Part shown: piece after piece, positions 55,747 through 63,868 of the stretch
How positions within the stretch are numbered: position 1 is the first letter of the stretch
Layout: each line of letters begins with the position of its first letter
Source: Bradyrhizobium sp. B124
GTDB taxonomy: Bacteria > Pseudomonadota > Alphaproteobacteria > Rhizobiales > Xanthobacteraceae
Assembly: GCF_038967635.1 (NCBI RefSeq)
Contig: NZ_CP152413.1
Location: forward strand, 4,278,001 to 4,342,000
Length of the DNA stretch: 64,000 nucleotides
Direction: 5' to 3'
Position numbers and translations under genes: made by a program
Notes under the pieces: generated by a model
What the model was told of the DNA's origin: nothing
The model's input: only the letters and a program-made list of their open reading frames with translations
The model's database searches: none

Positions 55747-56417
55747 CCGCACCCTGGACCGTCGACGCCGTCCTGCTCGACATGGACGGCACGCTGCTCG
55801 ACACCGAGAAAGTCTATTTCGACAGCCTGGTCGCGGCGCTGAATACGTGCGGCTATACCGACGGCGTCGGCGCGCTGTGCCATTCCATGGTCGGGCTTCC
55901 CGGCCCGGTCTGCGAAGCGATGCTGCGCGATCATTACGGCGCGACGTTTCCGCTCGACGAGGTCAATCGCGCCTTCATCGTCACCCGCGATCGCATGTTT
56001 GACGCCGGCCTGCCGCTCAGGCCCGGCACGCTCGCGCTGCTCGACGGCCTTGCCGCCGCCGACCGCCGGACCGCGATCGTGACCTCGTCATCCCGCCGCA
56101 CGGCCGAGCGTCATCTCACGCTCGCCGGCATCCGCGACCGCTTCGACACGCTGCTGACGCTTGACGACGTGACCCACGGCAAGCCGGACCCGGAGCTCTA
56201 TCTGAAGGCGGCCGCGCGCCTCGACGTGACGCCGGCGGCCTGCATCGCGGTGGAAGACTCCAACCACGGCGTCACCGCCGCCCACGCCGCCGGCGCCATC
56301 ACGCTGATGGTGCCCGACATGGCGCCGCCGACCGACGCGACGCGCGCGAAATGCGCAGCCGTGCTGCCGGACCTCAACGCGGTGCTGGCGCTGCTGCGGG
56401 CGCGCGGCGCGCTTTAA
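55743..56417 (+). CDS. HAD-superfamily hydrolase, beta-phosphoglucomutase/phosphatase-like
   Basis: 224 residues from a GTG. Motif I is LLDMDGTLLDTE with Asp13 and Asp15; motif II Ser/Thr in VTSSSRRTAERHL; motif III Lys in GKPDPELYLKAAARL; motif IV Asp pair in VEDSNHGVTAA. The cap is the C1 type used by phosphatases and phosphoglucomutases. It dephosphorylates a small sugar or other phosphate. Start overlaps the CWC gene. Confidence 0.9.
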   Translation: MTAPWTVDAVLLDMDGTLLDTEKVYFDSLVAALNTCGYTDGVGALCHSMVGLPGPVCEAMLRDHYGATFPLDEVNRAFIVTRDRMFDAGLPLRPGTLALLDGLAAADRRTAIVTSSSRRTAERHLTLAGIRDRFDTLLTLDDVTHGKPDPELYLKAAARLDVTPAACIAVEDSNHGVTAAHAAGAITLMVPDMAPPTDATRAKCAAVLPDLNAVLALLRARGAL

Positions 56418-56535
56418 CCGTCGTTGCGAGCGAAGCGAAGCAATCCATCGTCCCGCACATGCGGGTAGATGGATTGCTTCGCCGCTTCAGCGCAAATTGT
56501 TTTGCAATTTTGTCGCGAGCTCCTCGCAATGACGG
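56418..56535. repeat. Intergenic palindromic element, family A copy 2 (with inserted stem)
   Basis: Outer arms CCGTCGTTGCGAGCG and CTCGCAATGACGG. Relative to the other two copies it has an AT-rich insert near 56488-56520 with GCAAATTGTTTTGCAATTTTG, itself a small stem. It marks the left edge of the low-GC island that follows. Confidence 0.85.
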
Positions 56536-56690
56536 AGGCCGATCGGCCAGAGCCTGTACTCATAAAAGTCCGCTTCTGGGGGTGAAGCGGATGCCAGTCG
56601 GCTCGGCCGTCATTGACAGCTTTTGACCCACGACAGAATCGGTCTTTTTGTCGAGTGCTGCTCGCCCTCAACACGCAGAGAGTCCGGTGA

Positions 56691-57902
56691 TCAGCCGTTC
56701 ACTAGTGGACACCCGCCATCTTTCAATGGACGAAAGGCTTCCGCTGCCGGGATGGTGGCGCGCAGTTTGTAGAAGTCGCCGAAGTATCTCGATTCGGCGG
56801 GCGATTTTACCTGAAACAGATACATATCGTGGATTTTGCGTCCGTCGGCCCGAATGATTCCTTTGCCGTACAGGCGGTCGTCGGTCGGAATCTCCTTCAT
56901 TTTGGCGGCGACGGCGCGGCCATCGGCGTCAGATTTTAGCGCCTCGACCGTCTTGAGATAGTGGGTCACGGCCGAATAGACCCCCGCCTGGGCCGACGTG
57001 GGGACCTTGCCCGGGCGCTCAACCTGCCAGCGTTTCGTCCAGTTACGGTTGTTGTCGTTCATGTCCCAATACCAGGCCTCGGTTAAAACGACGCCCTGCG
57101 TTATCGGCAGACCAAGCGCGGCAATGTCGCTCACCCACAACAGGAGACCTGCGATATTCTGTCCGCCTTTGACAACTCCAAACTCGGCCGCCTGCTTGAT
57201 GGCATTTGTGGCGTCGCCGCCAGCGTTAGCGAGGCCGATCACTTTAGCCTTGGAGGATTGTGCCTGGAGCAGAAATGATGAAAAATCACTGGTGTTAATC
57301 GGCACCCGGACCTTGCCCAGCACTTTCCCGCCATTGGCTCCCACAACCGCCCCTGCGTCACGTTCAAGAGCGTAGCCGAACGCATAGTCGGCGGTGACGA
57401 AGAACCAAGTATCGCCACCCGTCTTTACCATCGCCTTGCCGGTACTGTTGGCGAGCGCCCAGGTATCGTAGACCCAATGAATTGTATTGGCGTTGCACTT
57501 TGGACCGGTGAGGTCCGACGTCGCCGCGCCCGTAACCAGGAACAGCTTGTTCTTTTGGCGGGCGATCTCACTTACTGCCAGGGAAACGCCGGAATTCATG
57601 CCGTCAACGATCACATCGACCTTGTCGACATCGAACCACCTGTTGGCGATGCTGGCGCCAACGTCAGGCTTGTTCTGCATGTCGGCGCCGACGATTTCTA
57701 CTTTCATCCCCTTGCCAGCCGCACCAAAATCTTCGACCGCGAGCTTTGCGGCCGCGACCGCGCCAGGCCCGCCGATGTCCGAATAAATGCTCGACATATC
57801 TGTCAATACGCCGATCTTGACGATGCCATCGGTATATTGCGCGTTGGCCGAATTGTTCACGAGAGCGGCCGCGACCATGATCACACTGAAAATCGTTTTC
57901 AT
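56691..57902 (-). CDS. Branched-chain-type ABC substrate-binding protein (orphan)
   Basis: 403 residues of the LivK/periplasmic type I family. Signal peptide KTIFSVIMVAAALVNNSANA. Mature part: VKIGVLTDMSSIYSDIGGPG, the loop NSGVSLAVSEIARQKNKLFL, FVTADYAFGYALERDAGAVV and the YFGDFYKL C-terminal region. It should bind an amino acid or aromatic acid. There are no permease or ATPase genes near, so it is an orphan. Base composition is lower in GC (about mid-fifties percent by eye) than the neighbours, and the gene lies in a distinct island between 56540 and 58240. Confidence 0.88.
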   Translation of the reverse strand: MKTIFSVIMVAAALVNNSANAQYTDGIVKIGVLTDMSSIYSDIGGPGAVAAAKLAVEDFGAAGKGMKVEIVGADMQNKPDVGASIANRWFDVDKVDVIVDGMNSGVSLAVSEIARQKNKLFLVTGAATSDLTGPKCNANTIHWVYDTWALANSTGKAMVKTGGDTWFFVTADYAFGYALERDAGAVVGANGGKVLGKVRVPINTSDFSSFLLQAQSSKAKVIGLANAGGDATNAIKQAAEFGVVKGGQNIAGLLLWVSDIAALGLPITQGVVLTEAWYWDMNDNNRNWTKRWQVERPGKVPTSAQAGVYSAVTHYLKTVEALKSDADGRAVAAKMKEIPTDDRLYGKGIIRADGRKIHDMYLFQVKSPAESRYFGDFYKLRATIPAAEAFRPLKDGGCPLVNG

Positions 57903-58242
57903 GTGCTACCTCGCAACGACACACCGACACGAGCTCTATCAATTTTATCAGTTTTTCCGAACTACCTTTGCGGCGGCTCTTGACAAAAGCGTCCGGTCGG
58001 GCCCGCTATTGCGGGGTACTCCCTTCAGTAGGATGAAGTCCTGGATAGGAGCCGCTCACTTCCGAGTGAAGACGCTCCAACACGCCGGCAACGAAATTGA
58101 CCTGCGTGTCCTGGCCTATGAAAACGTGCAATGCGCTCTCTGGGCGTCGGCGCATTAATAGAAGCGATCCGAGCATTCCAATGCCGACGTGCACTCAGAC
58201 CGGATTCGATGTCGCCTTTCTGAGAGCGAAGCGGATGCGGCC
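57903..58242. other. Gene-free stretch, right part of low-GC island
   Basis: 340 bases without a supported gene. Short frames on both strands lack ribosome sites. It contains the promoter side of the orphan binding protein. The 11-base direct repeat GAAGCGGATGC (58228-58238) matches one at 56584-56594 across the island. Confidence 0.5.
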
Positions 58243-58839
58243 CTAGCCCCGTTTTCGCCTCGGCTTCCCCATCGCCGTCTCGATCAGCGTGCGCGCGGCC
58301 TCGCCGGCGGTCTCCATGTAGCTGGCGTCGCGATGCAGCAGCACCACGGCGAATGATCCGTCGAGCAGCAGCATTATCTGCCGCGCCAGCTTGAGCGGAT
58401 CGGCGATGCCATGCTCCGCGAAGGTCGCGCGCAGCCAGTCCTCGAACTTCTTCTTGTGCGCGGCGCCGATCCGGATCGCGGGATGCCCGGGCATGTTGGC
58501 AAGCTCGGCCGAGGTGCGCAGGAAACCGCAGCCCTTCCATTTCGGATGCCGTGCCGAACGCGCGAGGTTCTTGAAGATCGCCTCGACCTTCACCGGCAGC
58601 CTGCCCTCGGCCTCCGCAAACCATTTGCGAAACAATGCAAGGTTGGGCTGGTCGCGCGCGGCGAGATAGGCGGCGACGAGGTCGTCCTTGCTCTTGAAGT
58701 GATAATACAGCGTGCGCTTGGTGAGGCCGGCCTTGGCGGCGACCTCGTCGACGCTGACGCGGCGGATCCCTTCACTGTAGAACAGCGAATTCGCCGCCTG
58801 GACGATGCGCTCGCGGGTGGGCTCGGAGGGTCGGGGCAT
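58243..58839 (-). CDS. TetR-family transcriptional regulator
   Basis: 198 residues. N-terminal TetR HTH: RERIVQAANSLFYSEGIRRV then DEVAAKAGLTKRTLYYHFKS, in residues 9-48. The C-terminal ligand domain is helical and lysine/arginine-rich at the end. It is divergent from a crotonase gene. A palindromic operator lies 8 bases upstream of its ATG, so it probably autoregulates and represses the crotonase gene, perhaps responding to an acyl-CoA (inference). Confidence 0.92.
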   Translation of the reverse strand: MPRPSEPTRERIVQAANSLFYSEGIRRVSVDEVAAKAGLTKRTLYYHFKSKDDLVAAYLAARDQPNLALFRKWFAEAEGRLPVKVEAIFKNLARSARHPKWKGCGFLRTSAELANMPGHPAIRIGAAHKKKFEDWLRATFAEHGIADPLKLARQIMLLLDGSFAVVLLHRDASYMETAGEAARTLIETAMGKPRRKRG

Positions 58840-58847
58840 CCGTCGTA

Positions 58848-58871
58848 TGTATACTCACCAGTGAATATACA
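58848..58871. promoter_or_regulatory. TetR-type operator palindrome
   Basis: Arms TGTATACTCAC (58848-58858) and GTGAATATACA (58861-58871) around CA; they match in 10 of 11 pairs. It lies in the 88-base gap between divergent tetR and the crotonase, 9 bases before the tetR ATG. Such sites are standard for TetR regulators; binding is inferred. Confidence 0.8.
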
Positions 58872-58927
58872 CAAATTCCGCCAGCCTCTAGGTTCGGCCC
58901 ACGAACCCCCATGCCGGAGACTGCGCC

Positions 58928-59719
58928 ATGCCCGACCCCATCCTGCTCGCCATGGACGACGGGATCGCCCTGATCACCCTGAACCGTCCCGCGCAACTCA
59001 ACGCGCTCAATTACCAGCTGATCGATCAGCTGATGGCGGCGCTCGACCGCATCGAGGGCGACGCCGAAGTGCGCGCCGTGATCCTGACCGGCGCCGGCGA
59101 GCGCGCGTTTTCGGCGGGCGCCGACATCAAGGAGTTTTCCGAGAGCGTCAAACAGGGCGCCGCGGTCGCAGTGCGCGACTTCGTCCGCCGCGGCCAGGCC
59201 ATGACCGCGCGGCTGGAGGCGTTCAAGAAGCCCGTCATCGCCGCGGTCAACGGGCTCGCCTTCGGCGGCGGCTGCGAGATCACCGAGGCGGTGCATCTCG
59301 CTGTTGCCAGCGACCGTGCGCTGTTTGCAAAACCCGAGATCAAGCTCGGCATGCCTCCGACCTTCGGCGGCACGCAGCGGCTGCCCCGGCTGGCCGGACG
59401 CAAGCGCGCCCTTGAGCTGCTGCTATCAGGCGATCCGTTCCCGCCCGAGCGCGCGCGCGAGATCGGGCTGATCAACCGGATCGTGCCGCATGATCAGTTG
59501 CTCACCGCCGCGCGCGAACTCGCCGGCCGCATCACCAGGCATTCGCCCGACGCCGTCGCCGGCACGATCACCGCGGTGACGCGCGGGCTCAACATGCCGA
59601 TCGCCGAGGGCCTGCTGGTCGAGAGCGAGCAGTTCGGCGCGCTGGTGCCGAGCCACGATCTCGCCGAGGGGCTCGCGGCGTGGAAGGAGCGGCGACCGGC
59701 GAAGTATGTCGGGGCGTGA
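58928..59719 (+). CDS. Enoyl-CoA hydratase/isomerase (crotonase)
   Basis: 263 residues. Oxyanion-hole segment GERAFSAGADIKEF, catalytic Glu in FGGGCEITEAV and Glu in AKPEIKLGMPPTFGGTQRLP; both catalytic glutamates of the hydratase type are present. It hydrates enoyl-CoA in beta-oxidation. Divergent TetR with operator between them suggests control by a fatty acyl or aromatic CoA. Confidence 0.93.
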   Translation: MPDPILLAMDDGIALITLNRPAQLNALNYQLIDQLMAALDRIEGDAEVRAVILTGAGERAFSAGADIKEFSESVKQGAAVAVRDFVRRGQAMTARLEAFKKPVIAAVNGLAFGGGCEITEAVHLAVASDRALFAKPEIKLGMPPTFGGTQRLPRLAGRKRALELLLSGDPFPPERAREIGLINRIVPHDQLLTAARELAGRITRHSPDAVAGTITAVTRGLNMPIAEGLLVESEQFGALVPSHDLAEGLAAWKERRPAKYVGA

Positions 59720-59739
59720 AAACCCGCTAGCGCTACATT

Positions 59740-59826
59740 CGTCATTGCGAGCGAAGCGAAGCGATCCATCGACCCGCATGCGCGGAAAGATGGATTGCTT
59801 CGTCGCTTCGCTCCTCGCAATGACGG
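59740..59826. repeat. Intergenic palindromic element, family A copy 3
   Basis: Outer arms CGTCATTGCGAGCGAAGCG and CGCTTCGCTCCTCGCAATGACG. It has the short centre without the AT-rich insert of copy 2. It lies 20 bases after the crotonase stop, against a convergent GST gene. Confidence 0.87.
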
Positions 59827-59837
59827 AGGAGCTCGCC

Positions 59838-60545
59838 CTACCGCACCACCGCCGCGGTCTGTCCGAACAGCAGCTTGCGCTCTTCCTCGGTGCGGATCGC
59901 GGGCTGGCCGAAATTCGGATTGACCTCCTTCGCCTTGGCATAGGCGCGCTCGGTCGCCGGGCGCTTGCCGATCGTCTCCAGCCAGCGCTTCAGATGCGGG
60001 AAGTCGTCGATCTCCTGGCCCTGGTTCTTGTAGGGCACGACCCAGGGATAGCTCGCCATGTCGGCGATCGAATAGTCGCCGGCGATGAATTCGCGGTCGG
60101 CGAGCCGCTTGTTGAGCACGCCGTAGAGCCGGTTGGTCTCGTTGACATAGCGATCGATCGCGTAAGGCAGCTTCTCGACGGCGTAGTTGCGGAAGTGGTG
60201 GTTCTGCCCGGCCATCGGCCCGAGCCCGCCCATCTGCCAGAACGTCCACTGGATCGCGTCATAACGGCGGTAGAGATCCGCAGGCAGAAATTTTCCGGTC
60301 TTCTCGGCGAGATAGAGCAGGATCGCACCGGACTCGAACAGAGAGATCGGCTTGCCACCGCCCTTCGGCGCGTGATCGACGATCGCCGGAATGCGGTTGT
60401 TAGGCGCGACCTGCAGGAAATCCGGCCTGAACTGATCGCCCTTGCCGATATTCACCGGGAAAACCTTGTATTCCAGTCCGGTCTCTTCGAGGAACATCGT
60501 GATCTTGTGGCCGTTCGGCGTGGACCAGTAGTGGAGATCGATCAT
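59838..60545 (-). CDS. Glutathione S-transferase family protein, YfcG/Ure2-like
   Basis: 235 residues from ATG 60545. It begins MIDLHYWSTPNGHKITMFLEE, and has PNNRIPAIVDHAPKGGG and the SIFESGAI-like SLFESGAILLYLAEKTGKF. Helical domain FWQMGGLGPMAGQNHHFRNY, then YSIADMASYPWVV. The Ure2/YfcG group often has disulfide-reductase activity. It is the third GST-like gene and different from the others. Confidence 0.9.
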   Translation of the reverse strand: MIDLHYWSTPNGHKITMFLEETGLEYKVFPVNIGKGDQFRPDFLQVAPNNRIPAIVDHAPKGGGKPISLFESGAILLYLAEKTGKFLPADLYRRYDAIQWTFWQMGGLGPMAGQNHHFRNYAVEKLPYAIDRYVNETNRLYGVLNKRLADREFIAGDYSIADMASYPWVVPYKNQGQEIDDFPHLKRWLETIGKRPATERAYAKAKEVNPNFGQPAIRTEEERKLLFGQTAAVVR

Positions 60546-60765
60546 GGGCGAGATCCTGCATTTCCAGGGATTGCTGACGCATCGGCGAGAAAGATGCGAA
60601 TGCATGGAGTTGGGCGCATAACCGCACCCAAGTCAATGGCGGCGCATTGCGCCGCGCGCGAATGTGATCTGCAAACGACGCAAGCGCCCGATTGAGCTGC
60701 GCCCCGATAGCACCTAGGCTCCGCATGGTTCGCATTGAAGAATTTTCAAAACTTGGGGGATAATA

Positions 60766-61881
60766 ATGACACGGGATTTGGCACGACGTGATTTCCTGAA
60801 AGGCTCGGCGGCCATCGCCGGCGCCGCGGCCGCGGGCGCATTCTCCTGCGTCGAGATCGCGAGCGCCGCGCCGATCGAGGTGCCGACCGTCGACAAGCTG
60901 TCGATCCGCGTGCTGGTCGATTCGAGCTTCGACATCTTCTTCAAGCCGAAACAGGCTAACGGCGTCTCGATCGCGCCGGCGGCGCGCGGCGCCGACTTCC
61001 GCAAATCGCTGCACAATGAATGGGGTCTGTCGCTGTGGCTGGAATCGGAGGCCGCAGGCAGCCGGCGCAGCCTGATGCTCGACTACGGCTACACGCCCGA
61101 AGTGCTGCTCAACAACATGGAGCTCGTCGGCGTCGATCCCGCCAAGCTCGATGCGCTGATCGTGAGCCATGGGCACTACGATCATTTCGGCGGCCTCAAC
61201 GGCTTCCTCGACAAATTCCGCGACAAGCTGCCGGCCGACGTGAAGCTCTATGCCGGCGGCGAGGACAATTTCTGCCACCGTGTCAGCGCGACGCCGACCA
61301 AGGGCCAGTTCGCCGATTTCGGCACGCTGGATCGCCGCCAGCTCGCCGCCCAGCGCGTCACCACGGTGCTGTGCGAGACCCCGACCGTGATCGCCGGCCA
61401 CGCCTTCACGACCGGCAAGATCACCCGCCGCAGCATCGAGCGCGTGCTGCCGCAGACCTGGGTCGAGTTCGGCATGAAGGACGGGCTCGGCTGCAACGCC
61501 AGCCACTATCTGCCGGCCGAGATGGAGGGCAAGATCGTGCCCGACGAGCACATCCACGAGCACGCGACCTGCTTCAACGTGAAGGATTTCGGCCTGGTCG
61601 TGATCTCGTCCTGCGGCCATGTCGGCATCGTCAATTCTGTCAAGCAGGCGCAGGAGGTCTCCGGCATCCAGAAGGTGCATGCGATCGTCGGCGGCTTCCA
61701 TCTCGGACCGGCGCCGAAGGACTACCTCACCGAGGTGGTCGCCGAGATCAAGAAGCTCGACCCCGACGTGGTGATCCCGATGCATTGCTCCGGGCTCAAC
61801 TTCGTCCAGGAGGCGACCGCGCAAATGGGCGACAAGGTGCTGGTCACGACGACCGGCAGCCGCCTCTCCTTCGGCATATGA
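60766..61881 (+). CDS. Tat-exported MBL-fold metallohydrolase (COG1237-like)
   Basis: 371 residues. A twin-arginine signal is seen (LARRDFLKGSAAIAGAAAAG, Arg7-Arg8) with cleavage near residue 35. The metallo-beta-lactamase fold has HGHYDHFGGL at 135-144. The downstream VVISSCGHVGIVNSV and VHAIVGGFHL are typical of the COG1237 group (metal-dependent hydrolases related to dihydropterin-type synthases), with metal-binding histidines in each. RBS GGGGGA precedes the ATG. Exported folded metal enzyme; substrate unknown. The ATG of the SCO1 gene overlaps its stop. Confidence 0.86.
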   Translation: MTRDLARRDFLKGSAAIAGAAAAGAFSCVEIASAAPIEVPTVDKLSIRVLVDSSFDIFFKPKQANGVSIAPAARGADFRKSLHNEWGLSLWLESEAAGSRRSLMLDYGYTPEVLLNNMELVGVDPAKLDALIVSHGHYDHFGGLNGFLDKFRDKLPADVKLYAGGEDNFCHRVSATPTKGQFADFGTLDRRQLAAQRVTTVLCETPTVIAGHAFTTGKITRRSIERVLPQTWVEFGMKDGLGCNASHYLPAEMEGKIVPDEHIHEHATCFNVKDFGLVVISSCGHVGIVNSVKQAQEVSGIQKVHAIVGGFHLGPAPKDYLTEVVAEIKKLDPDVVIPMHCSGLNFVQEATAQMGDKVLVTTTGSRLSFGI

Positions 61882-62513
61882 TCGCGCCGCTCCTGCGCAT
61901 GATTGCATGCGCTGGCGCGGGCCTGTGGCTGACGCTGGCGTCGGCACTGGCCGGCGATGCACTGGGGCAATCGACGCGCTCGGCCGCCGAGATCATGGAC
62001 ATCCTGATGTGGAACAGGGAGCCGGTCGGCGGCCCGTTCGCGCTGACCGATCAGGCCGGCCATGCGCGCACCGACAAGGAGTTCCGCGGCAGGCTGATGC
62101 TGGTCTATTTCGGCTTCACCTATTGCCCCGACGTCTGTCCGACCGATCTGCAGGCGATCGCGCTCGCGCTCGACAAGCTCGGCCCTGACGGCGATCAGGT
62201 GCAACCGATCTTCATCACGGTCGATCCCGAGCGCGACACCGCTGCGCATCTCGCCGAGTACGTGCCGCTGTTTCACCCGCGCCTGATCGGGCTGACCGGC
62301 AGCTTTGATGCGATCCGCAAGGTCGCCGATGCCTACAAGGTCTACTACGCAAGGGTGCCGCTGAAGGACGCCGGCGACTACACCGTCGACCACACCGCCT
62401 ACATCTATCTGATGGACCGCGACGGCAATTATCTCGGCTTCTTCCCGCCGGGCACGTCGGCCGACCGGATGGTCGAGATCATCCGGCCACGGCTCGCCGA
62501 GCCGGCGCGCTAG
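61878..62513 (+). CDS. SCO1/SenC family copper-chaperone protein
   Basis: 211 residues with an N-terminal anchor or signal (LLRMIACAGAGLWLTLASALAG). The SCO thioredoxin fold has YFGFTYCPDVCPTDLQAIAL with Cys83 and Cys87 and the metal His172 in DYTVDHTAYIYLMD. SCO proteins deliver copper to cytochrome oxidase or act as thiol reductases. The start overlaps the MBL stop by 4 bases (ATGA), so the two are translationally coupled and may function together. Confidence 0.92.
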   Translation: MIAPLLRMIACAGAGLWLTLASALAGDALGQSTRSAAEIMDILMWNREPVGGPFALTDQAGHARTDKEFRGRLMLVYFGFTYCPDVCPTDLQAIALALDKLGPDGDQVQPIFITVDPERDTAAHLAEYVPLFHPRLIGLTGSFDAIRKVADAYKVYYARVPLKDAGDYTVDHTAYIYLMDRDGNYLGFFPPGTSADRMVEIIRPRLAEPAR

Positions 62514-62544
62514 TCGAGCGGCAATGACGGGCTCGGCGACAGCT

Positions 62545-62778
62545 TCAATGCATCCGCCCATGCGCGCGCAAAAACACCTCGCCGGTTTCCGTCACCATCA
62601 CCCGCATGCCCTCGACCGAGGGACGGCGCGCGACATAGCCGCGGTCGACGGCGTCTTCCCAGATCGTCAGCCGCGGGCATGAGGTGCGCCAGACCTCGAG
62701 CACCTCGGCATAGGGCCGCGGCTCGCGCGCGACCCATTCCACGAGATCGAGCACCAGGGCGTCGGTGGTCTCGGTCAT
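62545..62778 (-). CDS. Small winged-helix-like protein
   Basis: 77 residues from ATG 62778; longer frames run into the repeat element. The body reads LVEWVAREPRPYAEVLEVWR, TSCPRLTIWEDAVDRGYVAR and MRVMVTETGEVFLRAHGR, which looks like a compact winged helix (helices then a beta wing). It could be a small DNA-binding regulator; no family named. Convergent with SCO1. Confidence 0.7.
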   Translation of the reverse strand: MTETTDALVLDLVEWVAREPRPYAEVLEVWRTSCPRLTIWEDAVDRGYVARRPSVEGMRVMVTETGEVFLRAHGRMH

Positions 62779-62798
62779 CGGATATTCTCCCTCGGCAT

Positions 62799-62886
62799 CG
62801 TCATGCCCGGGCTTGTCCCGAGCATCCACGTCTTGGTTCGGCATCAAGAAAGACGTGGATTGCCGGGCCAAGCCCGGCCATGACGG
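62799..62886. repeat. Intergenic palindromic element, family F
   Basis: Left half CGTCATGCCCGGGCTTGTCC then ATCCACGTCTTG; right half AAAGACGTGGATTGCCGGGC then CAAGCCCGGCCATGACGG. Arms are long and well matched. It lies just upstream of the small winged-helix gene. This element is common in Bradyrhizobium. Single copy here. Confidence 0.85.
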
Positions 62887-62965
62887 ATGGTGATATTTCT
62901 GCGCTGCTTGGCCTCCGCCGGCAAACTGAGTTATCTTGCCCTTGCATCAGTTTTCCTGAGGGTTC

Positions 62966-63868
62966 ATGCGGCGGCTGCTCTTTCTCAACGGCATCAAGGC
63001 ATTCGAGGCCGCGGCGCGGACCGGCAGCTTCGCGGCCGCAGGCAGCGAGCTCAACGTCTCAGCCGCGGCGATCAGCCGGATGGTGCATCTGCTGGAAGAG
63101 CGGCTCGGCGTCGCGCTGTTCGAGCGCAAGGCCAACCGCCTGGTCACCACACAGGCCGGCCGCGCCTATCAGGGCGGGCTGACGCCAATCTTCGACGCGC
63201 TGGCGAGCCTCACCGCGCAGGTCACGGCATCCGCAAGCGCACGGGTGCTGACCGTCGGCGTCGGCCCGACGTTTGCGCTGAAATGGATGATCCCGCACCT
63301 CGCCGAGTTCCGCAAAGCGGAGCCCGACATCGAGGTGCGGATCACGACCGGCGGCATGGCGGTGCCGTTCGCCGACGACTGGAGCTGCGGCATCCAGCTC
63401 GGCGACGGCCAGTGGCCGGGCCTCGTCGCCGAGCCGCTGTTCGCCGCCGACCTGATGCCGGTGTGCACCGCGCGGCTCGCCAACGCCCTGAAGCGTCCCG
63501 CCGACCTCAAGGGACCGAGCCTGATCCGCGTCGCGCATTCGCCCGACGACTGGCCGTCCTGGCTGAAGGCTGCGGGCGTGCCGCGCCTGACGGCGCGCGG
63601 GCCAGAATTCCAGTTCTACGGCCAGGCGCTTCAGGCAGCTAGCGACGGGCTCGGGATCGCGATGGGGATCCGGCCCTATATCGATGACGATCTCGCCGCC
63701 GGCCGGCTGGTGGCGCCGTTTGCGCTCAGCGTGCCGAAGGGCATGCGCTGGTACCTCGTCTATCGCGGCTTCCACGCCGAGCAGCGCGATTTCGCCGCGT
63801 TCCGGCGCTGGATCATCCGCGCCGCCGCGGAACCGGCCGCCCGCCGCAAGGGAGCGCGCAATGCCTGA
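62966..63868 (+). CDS. LysR-family transcriptional regulator (GcvA-like)
   Basis: 300 residues. HTH: FEAAARTGSFAAAGSELNVS then AAAISRMVHLLEERLGVALF. The GcvA/AmpR-like group has FERKANRLVTTQAGRAYQGG and an effector domain with VGVGPTFALKWMIPHLAEFR. The overlap with the following gene is 8 bases (ATGCCTGA), which suggests co-expression with the flavoprotein rather than control of a divergent gene. Confidence 0.92.
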   Translation: MRRLLFLNGIKAFEAAARTGSFAAAGSELNVSAAAISRMVHLLEERLGVALFERKANRLVTTQAGRAYQGGLTPIFDALASLTAQVTASASARVLTVGVGPTFALKWMIPHLAEFRKAEPDIEVRITTGGMAVPFADDWSCGIQLGDGQWPGLVAEPLFAADLMPVCTARLANALKRPADLKGPSLIRVAHSPDDWPSWLKAAGVPRLTARGPEFQFYGQALQAASDGLGIAMGIRPYIDDDLAAGRLVAPFALSVPKGMRWYLVYRGFHAEQRDFAAFRRWIIRAAAEPAARRKGARNA

